Part shown: one piece after another, positions 6,284 to 15,600 of the stretch
Position numbering within the stretch: position 1 is the stretch's first letter
Layout: each line of letters starts with the position of its first letter
Position numbers and translations under genes: made by a program
NCBI GenBank assembly: GCA_937916345.1
Contig: CALFUE010000130.1
Span: forward strand, 1-19,762
Reading direction: 5' to 3'
Source: an uncultured bacterium
Lineage (GTDB): Bacteria; Bacillota; Clostridia; Lachnospirales; Lachnospiraceae
Length of the DNA stretch: 19,762 bases
Notes under the pieces: generated by a model
What the model saw: only the letters and a program-made list of their open reading frames with translations
The model's database searches: none
Told to the model about the DNA's origin: nothing

Positions 6284-8659
6284 CTACTTTCTTACGTAAG
6301 AGACGGGGTCAATTGTCACACCGTCTACAGTCACGGCCTCATCCCCGTAATTTACATATATGGTGGTGGAATCTGAATAAACTATCTTTCGCACATTACC
6401 ATCGCCCAAAACCTCGTGTGAGGTGATGGTCTCATTGTTCAGTCCCGACAGAGCGGCATTTACCTGATTGTAGGTATTTACCACGCTCTCCTGCCAGCTG
6501 CTGTAAGTGGTATTGTAAAATCTGTTCAGAGCCGTGAGCTTCATGCGGCTGGCTTCGGTGTAGGTGAACTGGTAGTGGGGTGACGCACCGTACTCGATGA
6601 GCTTTAACACCGTCTTGTCCATATCATCCGAGTTCTCGTAATTCAACAGCTCTGATGAATATGGGATATATCCGTGGAGGATCATCTCATACAGCGGGAT
6701 ATTCGCATCCACTATGGTAATGTCACTGCCTGTCATTGGCGCGTTCAATATGGCGTTTGAGTATATAAACGCGTAGTCGTTCGCCTGATTGGTGAGAATC
6801 TTTTTACCGGTCTGCGCGATCCTGTCAAACTGGGCTTCCACAACCTGTCTCGCCTCATCCCTGGTGATGGGTGCCGTCCTCTTTTTGTCGGAAACCAGGA
6901 CAGAACCCAGATCCCTGAGAGATACACCCTCCACATCATAGTTGTTTAAGGCTCCCGCAAATTTCTCCACATATCTGGGAAGATATTTGGGAGAGATAAG
7001 GCTGTATCTGTTCTCCATGTAGCCAAGACCTGAGGTATTGCTTAGAGTCGTGGGATTGATAAGTCCGAAGTGAGCCACATAACCCGCTCCGTAGTATCTC
7101 GCGCTCTCCATATCCGAGGGATAATGCTCATCAGCCTGTGAAACCTGCTGGAAGGCCACATCAAGATATACCGAGCCTCCGTTTTCATTTACCTGATCGC
7201 TGAAATCCTCCAACGCAGCCTTTCCTCCCAGGGCGCCAACCAGACGGATATCTGAAGCCACATCGTGGTAATAGCCTCCGTTGAAGGCTCCCTGCAGGTT
7301 TATTATCTGATTGTCGACTCCACGGTTTTTCAGATCCTGATTTATCAGAGACGCCTGGTCGAAGGTTGTCATCGCAAAGGTATTCAAGTACTGCACTCCG
7401 AGGAAGTGGGCATCTTCTTTTACCGCCGCGATTATATCGTAATAAAGAGGTATATCGCTCTCTCCGGGATCATACTCGGGAAGCTTTCCCTCTGATACGA
7501 GCTTTTCCCTGTAATATCTGGCCAGACCGGAATAACCGGAATAATCATCGTTCAGGAAGGTGTATCGGACAGTGATGTCCACATCATACATATCCTGCTC
7601 AACTACATACACATCCTGAGTGGCGTCTCCGAACATCCTGAGGTTGTCGGCTATCCTGAGGACAAATGCGGGGCATACATAGTTGTAAGAGGTATCCAGT
7701 CCTCCGGTTCCCGCCATAATCACCGCCGTGGTGGCTCCCTCCTCTATGGATGCCAGCACAGAGGACTTCTCACGGCATATACCGAACATCGCCAGTCTGG
7801 CTGTGGCGAGATTTTCCATGGAAACCAGATTTGCCGCCAGGGGATCTATGTCATAGACATACTGGGAATACATTCCTGATGCCATCTTTCCGTTGTTGAA
7901 ATTGATTATGGAGCCGGAGCCGTTGGGGACTACCATGTAGCCATCCTCCTGCGATGAGGCCGCGCCCATAAAGCGGAGGAGCTGTATACGGTAAAGCTGT
8001 CCGCTGCCATACTCCTCGATGCCCTTTACCGGAACGGAGACATTCAGATGGTCAGCCTCCAGGCGGTATTCCACGGGAATTATAAAGTGGATCGCCTCTG
8101 TGGCTCCTGTGGAGGTGAGCTTTCCGACATCATAGGTGTACCTGATTCCGCCCTCTATCCCCTCTGCCTTAACCTGGCCGAGAGCGACGGAATCTGCGTA
8201 GGAATTAAAGGTACCGCTGTTTGTGTCCGCGTCGTAATATGAGAGCGTGAACTGAGATCTCATGTAGTTTTTGTTGGTATCGTTGGCCACCGTGTCGTCG
8301 TCCGTGTCCACCGGATTGGAGTAGGTGATGACGCCGCTCCTCTTGTCGTAGACCGCAACCTCTGCGGTATCGACCTTTGTATAGAGCTTTAAGGTGTCAT
8401 TCTCGGCAACAAGCTCAAAGCCGGGTACACTGGATGTCTGCTCAGATAAGGCCGTATAAACGCTCGCCGTCTCATATTCGTAATCTGTCACAAAATCCTT
8501 GTACCGGTTGTACATCACATAGTGGATGACATAGTACAGGATATATATGACAAATACGAAGATTACTACACCAAGGATACCCAGCAATATCCTGTTGAGC
8601 ATGCTCATCGGCTGCTTCTTTGGTTTTTCATCTCTTTTCTTTTCCTTATTGTCTCCCAT
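6284..8659 (-). CDS. DUF5696 membrane-anchored protein with glycosidase-like features
   Basis: This is a 791-residue protein recognised as DUF5696 by its overall sequence and neighbourhood. Its function is unknown. A Lys-rich cytoplasmic N-terminus (KEKKRDEKPKKQ) is followed by one membrane span (about 22-50), so nearly all of it should face outside. Residues about 75-360 look like a beta-sandwich region (VAVYDKRSGVITYSNPVD; YMVVPNGSGSIINFNNG). Residues about 400-715 read like a TIM-barrel glycosidase, with beta-strand-end acids such as D500 (SVYLDVAF) and D583 (GVSLRDLGSVL). The C-terminal part (VYVNYG-type strands, VDGVTIDP) resembles the C-terminal sandwich of glycosidases. The glycosidase similarity is my reading, not a family assignment. 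RBS GGAGG lies 11 bases before the ATG. It sits between YIP1 and the second permease pair. Confidence 0.82.
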   Translation of the reverse strand: MGDNKEKKRDEKPKKQPMSMLNRILLGILGVVIFVFVIYILYYVIHYVMYNRYKDFVTDYEYETASVYTALSEQTSSVPGFELVAENDTLKLYTKVDTAEVAVYDKRSGVITYSNPVDTDDDTVANDTNKNYMRSQFTLSYYDADTNSGTFNSYADSVALGQVKAEGIEGGIRYTYDVGKLTSTGATEAIHFIIPVEYRLEADHLNVSVPVKGIEEYGSGQLYRIQLLRFMGAASSQEDGYMVVPNGSGSIINFNNGKMASGMYSQYVYDIDPLAANLVSMENLATARLAMFGICREKSSVLASIEEGATTAVIMAGTGGLDTSYNYVCPAFVLRIADNLRMFGDATQDVYVVEQDMYDVDITVRYTFLNDDYSGYSGLARYYREKLVSEGKLPEYDPGESDIPLYYDIIAAVKEDAHFLGVQYLNTFAMTTFDQASLINQDLKNRGVDNQIINLQGAFNGGYYHDVASDIRLVGALGGKAALEDFSDQVNENGGSVYLDVAFQQVSQADEHYPSDMESARYYGAGYVAHFGLINPTTLSNTSGLGYMENRYSLISPKYLPRYVEKFAGALNNYDVEGVSLRDLGSVLVSDKKRTAPITRDEARQVVEAQFDRIAQTGKKILTNQANDYAFIYSNAILNAPMTGSDITIVDANIPLYEMILHGYIPYSSELLNYENSDDMDKTVLKLIEYGASPHYQFTYTEASRMKLTALNRFYNTTYSSWQESVVNTYNQVNAALSGLNNETITSHEVLGDGNVRKIVYSDSTTIYVNYGDEAVTVDGVTIDPVSYVRK

Positions 8660-8678
8660 TATCTATATTACCTCCGGA

Positions 8679-9311
8679 TCAAGTCCTGAATATTATCTCT
8701 GTATATATGCTCGCGAAGAAGTTGAACACTCTTCCCAGGAGATTAGTAAGCAACAATACGATAAACACGATTATGAGCATCGCCACAAAAGTGAGAAAAA
8801 GCGTGATCAGAGTCTTTCCCAGCGTGTAATTATGCACCTGCATGATCCCTATCATGACCATTATGAGCCCGTAAGCGATGGTGATGATGAGGATAATGGT
8901 ATAGAAAGCCTGCTCGTCGTCCGCCAGAAACTGGCTGACTAAGGTGGCAAGGACCAAACCGAAGGATACGGGCAGTGTGCCGTAGCCTATAGCTATAGCT
9001 ATGTCCTTCAGCCTGCCCTCACCGTTCATCAGGCTCGTGACGGACCAGTTGCTGACGCACAGCAGCAGATAGAACAACAGCACACCCAGGAGCTCAAACG
9101 CGAGGTTGACTCCGCGGGGATCCACATCATTGACCACAAAGCTGGCAAGGAGCCTGTTTGATGTGAAGCATATGCCAAAGACTATGACGAGAAGGATGGC
9201 TATGGGCACCGAGCCTCTCTCCTGTCTGCGGATCCAGTAATATCCGTCCATCGGATGAGATACGGTATACATAAGGTACTGCCATTTCTCTTTTGAAAAA
9301 GCTTTAAGCAT
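8679..9311 (-). CDS. YIP1-family integral membrane protein
   Basis: This 210-residue protein has five predicted membrane helices (about 35-53, 69-91, 104-129, 136-159, 167-193), the usual number for the YIP1 domain. The start of its soluble N-terminus (KEKWQYLMYTVSHPMDGYYWIRRQERGS) has the HP-x-GYYWI pattern I associate with clostridial YIP1 proteins near sugar transporters. The middle LKDIAIAIGYGTLPV segment is also family-like. Its ATG overlaps the end of the NHL gene by eight bases (ATGCTTAA), with GGAGGG upstream, so the two are probably translationally coupled and made in similar amounts. No function is known for bacterial YIP1 proteins in such operons. A scaffolding or assembly role in the membrane is speculation. 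Confidence 0.8.
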   Translation of the reverse strand: MLKAFSKEKWQYLMYTVSHPMDGYYWIRRQERGSVPIAILLVIVFGICFTSNRLLASFVVNDVDPRGVNLAFELLGVLLFYLLLCVSNWSVTSLMNGEGRLKDIAIAIGYGTLPVSFGLVLATLVSQFLADDEQAFYTIILIITIAYGLIMVMIGIMQVHNYTLGKTLITLFLTFVAMLIIVFIVLLLTNLLGRVFNFFASIYTEIIFRT

Positions 9312-10800
9312 TGCCGCCCTCCTTTCTCTTTCCTATCCTGATATAGCCGTTCTTCAAGAGCTTTCTAAGGACGATAATGAGCACGATCACTGCAATGATA
9401 ACCGTGAACACCACATTGGCGGACTCGGTGAGGGCATTATTCCTGTAGCGCTTGTAGGCTACGGAATAGTAATCCCTCGCCATGCCGAGCTTCAGGTATT
9501 TCATGGCGTTCTCATAATCACCGGCCGTCAGATATGCCTTTCCGATACCGGTATTCGCCAGCTCGTTGTTCTCGTCGAGAGTCAGAACTCTCTGCCACAG
9601 CGCGACCGCCTGTGCCTCGTCTCCGTCGTATCTGAGAGAGACAGCCTGGTTTATGAGCCGGCCGTACTCGGTCTCCTTGAAGTAGGTAACTGAAGCGTTT
9701 GTCGCATCCAGCACCACGATGTCGCCGTTGACATTCTCGATGGCTACGGGCAGACGGAAGGTTCCCGTCTGGGTACCGAGGCCTCCGAATATGTAGAGGA
9801 GGTTGCCCTCATGGTCGTATGTAAAGATCCTGCCTCTCTTTCTGTCCAGGCAAGAGTAGATCCCGTTTCCTCTGTAGACAACATCCACGAACTGTGACGG
9901 TCCGGAGTAATCCGTTGATCCGTCGATATTCAGGTCACCTCCGAGGTTTTCGTTGGTACCCTTCTGGATGACATCCTGTCCTCTGGGATTCAGCCTTCTC
10001 ACGCCCTGCACACCGTCCGAGGTGATATTTGAGGCGTAGACGAAGCCGTCGGGATCGATGTCTATTCCCGTGAACTCAGTGGGGATAAAGAGCTGTGATT
10101 TAGCCCTCTGCGCACGGGTCGCAAGCTTTCTCCAGAATCTCTCCCACAACGTGATCTCTACGTTAATGGTTCCGAAGAATCCGGTGAATTCCCCATTCGT
10201 TTCAAATACCATGATACCCTCGAACATATTCTGTGCGATGCAGTAAATTCTGTTTGCGTAATCCACGGTTACCTTCAGGGGAACGAATACGAAGCCGTCC
10301 TCCAAAACCTCGGCCTGTGGATTGTCTACTATTCGATCTAAAGTGCCGTCAGGGAAGAGCACCACTATACGCCTGTTCTGGGAGTCAGCAATATAGAGCT
10401 CACCGCTCTCGGATACTGCCACTCCCGAGGGCTGCTTGAAGGAATCCTCAGCTCCTGCGTTGTCAAAGCCCGTGATGACATTTAATACCCCATTCATCTT
10501 TGAGTCCATCACGATGATACGGTTGTTTCCCGTGTCCGCCAGATAGAGTGTCCCCTCTGAATCGGAGCATATGTCCTGGGGCGAGTTGAAGGCACCGATG
10601 GGCTCGCCGTTAAACTCCAGGTCCCTTCCGGCGACCACATAATCGGGCTCGTAGGGCGCGGGTGTATACACGATATCCTCCCAGTAGGTGTAATTGTAGC
10701 TCTCATAGGGTAGTGTTTCCGCCTGCGCCGTAACGGAGGTAAACAGCACGCCAAGCGCCATGGTGAGAGCCGCTATTCTCTTACAGATATTTAGTCTCAT
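9304..10800 (-). CDS. NHL-repeat beta-propeller with TPR and C-terminal membrane anchor
   Basis: This 498-residue protein starts with a Sec signal peptide (probable cleavage after AQA, residue 27). NHL-type repeats follow, the clearest at 71-99 (FNSPQDICSD..LYLADTGNNRIIV) and 121-150 (FKQPSGVAVS..LYIADSQNRRIVV), with further propeller blades to about 375. A TPR-like pair lies at about 396-440 (AVALWQRVLTLDENNELAN; AYLTAGDYENAMKYLKLGM). One membrane span at about 461-479 and a basic tail (KNGYIRIGKRKEGG) suggest outside propeller and inside tail. A basic helix-like insert (about 218-238, ERFWRKLATRAQRAKS) interrupts the propeller. NHL and TPR domains usually bind proteins, so a scaffold for the neighbouring transport proteins is a reasonable inference. 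GAGGGAGGG precedes the ATG; 15 bp after the permease gene. Confidence 0.87.
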   Translation of the reverse strand: MRLNICKRIAALTMALGVLFTSVTAQAETLPYESYNYTYWEDIVYTPAPYEPDYVVAGRDLEFNGEPIGAFNSPQDICSDSEGTLYLADTGNNRIIVMDSKMNGVLNVITGFDNAGAEDSFKQPSGVAVSESGELYIADSQNRRIVVLFPDGTLDRIVDNPQAEVLEDGFVFVPLKVTVDYANRIYCIAQNMFEGIMVFETNGEFTGFFGTINVEITLWERFWRKLATRAQRAKSQLFIPTEFTGIDIDPDGFVYASNITSDGVQGVRRLNPRGQDVIQKGTNENLGGDLNIDGSTDYSGPSQFVDVVYRGNGIYSCLDRKRGRIFTYDHEGNLLYIFGGLGTQTGTFRLPVAIENVNGDIVVLDATNASVTYFKETEYGRLINQAVSLRYDGDEAQAVALWQRVLTLDENNELANTGIGKAYLTAGDYENAMKYLKLGMARDYYSVAYKRYRNNALTESANVVFTVIIAVIVLIIVLRKLLKNGYIRIGKRKEGGNA

Positions 10801-10815
10801 CTCTTACCCTCCCTC

Positions 10816-11694
10816 TTAATCCTTCATACCGGATGTTGCCATGGTCTCTAAGACATTACTCTGGCAGATCAGGAAGAATATGATAGGCACCGCGGCAATT
10901 ATAAAGGTAACAGCCGCTGCCGCTCCGGCTCTCGCCACACCACCGGCAGTGATCTGCTGCAGTGCGTACTGCAGTGGCTTTAACTGCTCGTCTCTGAGGA
11001 AGAGGGAGCCGGTATTGCCCCACATCTGCTGGAACTGGAAGATTGCCAGTGTCAGCCATGCAGGCTTTACGTTTGGCATAACAATGGTCCAGAATATCTT
11101 CCACTCGCTGGCTCCGTCGAGTCTGGCGGACTCCATGAGGGAGTCGGGGAGCTGCTCCATGAACTGCTTCATGAGGTAGAGACCCATGCCAAACGACCAT
11201 GCCGGCAGAATCAGAGCCAGATAGGTGTTGTTTATATGAAGCCAGCTGATGATCAGATACTGGGGTATCTGGGTAACTGTCCAGGAAAACATCATGGAGA
11301 GGACTACCATTGAGAACAGCTGCTTTTTGAAGGGAAAATCATTCTTTGCAAGGGGATAAGCCGCCATGGATGCCACGATGACATGTCCTACCATTCCGCC
11401 TCCGGTGATGATGATGGTATTCAGGATGTACCTGGAGAAGGGCACCCATGAATCGTTCATCAGCACATACAAATCGGAGAAATTCTCCAGCGTGGGGTTT
11501 CTCACAAAAATCTTTGGCGGATATTGATACAACTCATCCAACGGCTTTAAGGCATTGTTTATGATCATGACCAGGGGGAGCACCATAAAGATACCGCATA
11601 TTATCATGATACCGAAGAGCAGAGTGTTTCCGGCCATGGATCTGTTAAGCTGTTTTTCTCTGTGAAAAAGCCTTTTCTTTGGTTTCTTTTCCAT
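10816..11694 (-). CDS. Carbohydrate ABC transporter permease, MalG type (first system)
   Basis: This 292-residue CUT1 permease has the usual six-helix MalG layout: first span about 23-47, then a periplasm-type loop, a cluster of four spans and a last span near 260-278. The EAA loop reads MESARLDGASEWKIFWTIVMPNVKP (E188 to G194), preceded by FMEQLPDSL. The segment AYPLAKNDFPFKKQLF at about 112-127 is the conserved MalG stretch before the third helix. The C-terminal VLETMATSGMKD matches the usual tail ending in G-x-K. The gene starts four bases after the stop of its partner permease, with the AGGAG lying inside the partner's last codons, so the two should be translated together in near equal amounts. 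Confidence 0.94.
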   Translation of the reverse strand: MEKKPKKRLFHREKQLNRSMAGNTLLFGIMIICGIFMVLPLVMIINNALKPLDELYQYPPKIFVRNPTLENFSDLYVLMNDSWVPFSRYILNTIIITGGGMVGHVIVASMAAYPLAKNDFPFKKQLFSMVVLSMMFSWTVTQIPQYLIISWLHINNTYLALILPAWSFGMGLYLMKQFMEQLPDSLMESARLDGASEWKIFWTIVMPNVKPAWLTLAIFQFQQMWGNTGSLFLRDEQLKPLQYALQQITAGGVARAGAAAAVTFIIAAVPIIFFLICQSNVLETMATSGMKD

Positions 11695-11698
11695 AAAC

Positions 11699-12619
11699 TT
11701 ATTCTCCTACCCTTCCTAAAAGTTTCTGTACCAGCTTGTTGGTTCCCACCATGAGCAGGAACAGAACGGTGGCTATGGCCGAAGCGTAGCCCATCTCGAA
11801 TCTGGTTGAGCCGTAATCCAGCAGGTGGGTAACAATGGTAGCTCCGGCATAGTTTACGGAGGGATTTCCCGCGAGGTTTATGGAGATATCCGCAACCGCA
11901 AAGGACTGTGTAATCTGCATTACCGCACCGAACATGAGCTGTGGCTTCATAGCCGGGAGTGTCACATACCAGAGCTCCTGCCATCTGTTCTTTACTCCGT
12001 CGAGCGCCGCAGCCTCGTACATAGACTTGTCTATGGTCTGGAAACCTGCTATGAAGGACAGGAATCCGGTACCGAGAGACAGCCACAGCTGAACCACGAT
12101 AAGCACAGGAAGCACATATTTCTCTGTCTGCATCCAGAGAATGGCTTCGTTAATGAAGTCGAACTGGAGCAGGAAACCGTTCAGATATCCGTAGCGGTCG
12201 CCGGTAAGGATCAGTGTCCAGACCAGGTAAGCGTTACCGCAGATACTGGGCGCGTAGAATATCAAAGTAAGAAATGCTCTGAAGAAGCCGTGGAACTCGT
12301 TTATGATCCAGGCAAACAGGAGGCAGAGCATGTAGCTGACAGGTCCTGTGATGACAGCGAAGAGAAGGGTGTTCTTCAGGGCGATGACGAAGATATCATC
12401 CTCCAGAAAAAGCTTCGTGTAGTTTCTCCAGCCCACGAATTCGGGCCACTCCAGCATGTTAAAGTCCGTGAAAGAGAACACGATGGATATCACCACGGGC
12501 AGCACCGTAAACAGGAAGAACAGTATGAAGTACGGCGCCATCATCAGATATGACTCTCTGTTTCTCTTGATCCTGTATCCAAGAGAATGCTCTTTTATGT
12601 CTGACCTTTTCTTTGCCAT
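11699..12619 (-). CDS. Sugar ABC transporter permease, MalF type (first system)
   Basis: This 306-residue CUT1 permease has a basic N-terminus, a first span with the MAPYFILFFLFTVLPV pattern (about 27-50) typical of MalF/UgpA-like proteins, and the FVGWRNYTKLF motif that follows it in this family. The EAA loop is intact: YEAAALDGVKNRWQELWYVTLPAMKPQ (E202 to G208). It pairs with the MalG-type permease that starts four bases after its stop. GAGGG lies eight bases before the ATG, and the gene follows the 1006-residue binding protein by 30 bp, which is therefore its likely ligand-delivery partner. No ATPase gene is present. Confidence 0.94.
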   Translation of the reverse strand: MAKKRSDIKEHSLGYRIKRNRESYLMMAPYFILFFLFTVLPVVISIVFSFTDFNMLEWPEFVGWRNYTKLFLEDDIFVIALKNTLLFAVITGPVSYMLCLLFAWIINEFHGFFRAFLTLIFYAPSICGNAYLVWTLILTGDRYGYLNGFLLQFDFINEAILWMQTEKYVLPVLIVVQLWLSLGTGFLSFIAGFQTIDKSMYEAAALDGVKNRWQELWYVTLPAMKPQLMFGAVMQITQSFAVADISINLAGNPSVNYAGATIVTHLLDYGSTRFEMGYASAIATVLFLLMVGTNKLVQKLLGRVGE

Positions 12620-12649
12620 GTTTTAATCCCTCTTAAATCTTACAAATTA

Positions 12650-15600
12650 TTAATTACCGCTGCTTAAGGGTAATTCGAACTCAATCCTCTTGTAATCTAT
12701 CTCGGCGTTAATATAGAGAACCTTGTCCATCAATTCCTCTCTCGGGGTGGCCACATAGCTCCTGCCCGTGCTTGAAGCATCCGTGGTGACTGAGTAGAAG
12801 GCATTGTTGACATTTCGCCAGGTATAGTAACCTCCGGGAACCTGTGGAATACCCTTTCCCTGCTCGAGCTGCTCGATGAGCTCGTTGTAGTCCTTTATGG
12901 GCCATGAGAGGTTCGCCAGAGCCTCGAGGTTTGCGGTGGCAACGCGGGCTGAGGCGCCCATCAAAGACTCCATCTCCCGGCCGTAAAGAGTCTGTGTCTC
13001 TGCCGAGGTCCACCATTTCAGGAATTCCCATGCCTCATCAGGATGCCTGGTATTTGCCATAATGATATCGGCAAGTCCGGTGGCGCCTGTGGTGTGATTT
13101 ATAGTACCGTCCTCCTGCTCTATTCCGGGAACCACGGTGAAATCCCAGAGCCCCGCTATATCGGGAGCAGAGACCTGGAGATTGTTGTAAGTGGTGTAAT
13201 CACTGATTATGATAGGACACTCGCCTGTCCTGAAGCGCTCCTCCACGGAAGTGGCCTTGTCAAGCTTATAGTCCGTGTAGAATTCGCAGTATTCCTTGAA
13301 GACCTTGACAGCTATATCTGAATCCAGCATAGAGCGGTCTCCGTTTTCAGTGTAGTATTCGCCGCCGTTCTGGAACAGAAGCATTGCGAATATCTGCTCT
13401 GTGGGCAGCATACCGAATTCCATCTGGTTCTTTGCCAGAACCGTCATGGCTACCTTTACCTCGTCCCAGGTTCTGGGGATATCCAGCCCTATCTCGGCCA
13501 AAATATCCTTGCGGTAAAACATCATGGGAAAGGTCTCCGTCTCTGGCAGGGCGTAGGTCGCGCCGTTGAATGAGAACGGCACTATGGCGCTCTCCGCAAA
13601 ACGGGAAGCTACCTCGTCATAACCGCTGAACTGTGACAGATCCAACACCGCATGGCGCAGGCCGTAGTTTACAGGGGTATCATTACCCGTGTTTAAGACC
13701 GCTCCGGCTATACCGTTGGTATTTGCCACCTGAATTGCCATATCCGGCCCTTCGCCGGCGAGAGTTGCCCGCAGCAGTGTATTCATATCCACCAGCTGTA
13801 CATTGACATTTATGCCGGTATTATTTGTAAAGTTTTCATCTATGAGAGCCTTGACCACATTTGCCTGGTCACGGCCGGTTCCTACCCAGAGCGTCAACGT
13901 GACTGAATCCTTCGTGTCCTCTGCCACATTACCGATCTGGTTATAATCTATGACAAATGAATAGTAGAGTCTCTGGAGTTCGTATCCGATGCCGTCGAAA
14001 AAACCGCCTTCGGTGCCCTCGGGGACGACATCCGAAGAATGTATCACGATTCTGTCTATTGCAAGGGGCTGGGGAAGCATCTGGGTGATCCAGTTACCGC
14101 AGGCTCTGACATTGGTCTTGTAGGAAGATATGACCTCTGTGAAGCGCTCGTTATCCTTTATGAGCTCCTTTAGCTGATCGCGCATGGTGATGAGCACCGT
14201 CAGCTTGTCGGAATTGTTCCCGGCCGTGATCTTCAGCTGCTCGATGATATCCGATATCTCATCGTAAACCTCCTGTATCTCCGCGGTCAGCCCGGGGAGA
14301 GAGGCCTCAATCTGGTAATCGCGATCTACATCGGGGGCGACACCCGTAATATATATGATTTGTCTGTAGATAGAGTTAAGATCCTGAACAGAAGCCTGAA
14401 CACGGGCGATGATGTCCGCCATGTCGCCCAGCACTACCTCCATCTTCAAGACATGACTGCCTGCCGAAAGATAAAAGCTGTAGGGATTTCCATCGTCATC
14501 CGACACGGTCTCCATCCACCAGCTCTGGTGATAGGCAAAGCCATAATCGCTCATCTCCGTAAAGGGAACCTCTCCGTCGATGTATATCTTTCTGCAAACA
14601 TCGATTCCCCTGACGTAATTCTGCTTTGCGAAGAAACTCATGTCGTAATAGCCGTCCTCGGGAACTTCGAAATTCCACTCGATCCACTGACCGGCCTCCT
14701 GCCATGAGGTGCCTCCCACCACATTGTTGAACAGCAGCTTCGGGCTCGATGGATATACATAGGGGGACGACTGGTCCTGTCTGGGATAGAGCATCTGTGA
14801 AGACATCTTGTCGGTATTCTCGGCCTCGACACGAACATTCACGCCTCTTGTGACGATTGCGCCATTATTGTCATAAGAGGACTTGTAATCCGCGTAATCC
14901 ATCAGCCTGGAAACCTGTGTAAAAGTGATATTTCCAATGGCCATAGGCTCTTTCTGTGAGACTATGGACAGCGTATGGCTGCCCGCAGTGAGATAAATTT
15001 CGAGAGGATCGGTGATATAACCGTTTGAATCGTAGAGGGGAGCTAAAACCCACTCGGGAGCCTCAATAGCCTCCGGCTTTACCTGGAAGCCCTGGTTGTC
15101 GGTCTCCCAGGCTTTTACAGTGATGCCGTTTGCGTCCTTGTATTTCTCCGACACATCCGTAGTCCAGATGCGGTTGATCTCTATGAGGCTCATCTCCTCA
15201 TATGGAAGTGCTCCGTCCAGGAAAAAGGCTCTCTGTATCTCGGAGCTCTTTCCCTCAACGGGATAGTAAGTGAGCACGGGCGTATAGAAGCCACTCTCGC
15301 TCACGGTAAAGTCAAATTCTATGATGTCCTGCTCTCCGGTCATTATGGCAGTGCCGCCAAAGCCCTCGAAACCGGCCAGAAGCTCTGCCTCTGACTCACC
15401 TGTTTCATTCTCGTAGCGGGATATCTCCGCGGCTCCTACTACCACCTCTGCCGATGGATGAACCGATTCGTGCGATGCAACATATTCTTTGTAGGGAAGG
15501 ATGGAATCATCCAAGGAATAGGTGCTGATGATGCGCTCAAATTCCTCATCGCTCAATGTCGTAGCCGCGTAGGCATCACCGTAGCCCACCGCCGCGGGCA

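Noticed and set aside
8547..8942. A 131-residue plus-strand frame spanning the YIP1 / DUF5696 junction
   Set aside because: It is antisense to the ends of two well supported genes and has no ribosome binding site or recognisable domain.
11604..12086. A 160-residue minus-strand frame overlapping two permeases
   Set aside because: It is a different frame over the intact MalF and MalG genes; both of those carry full EAA loops, so no frameshift or extra gene is needed.
11825..12553. A 242-residue open frame on the plus strand
   Set aside because: It lies wholly antisense to a clear permease gene, has no recognisable domain or hydrophobic pattern, is rich in His, Glu and Arg as expected from a reversed membrane-protein frame, and has no ribosome binding site.
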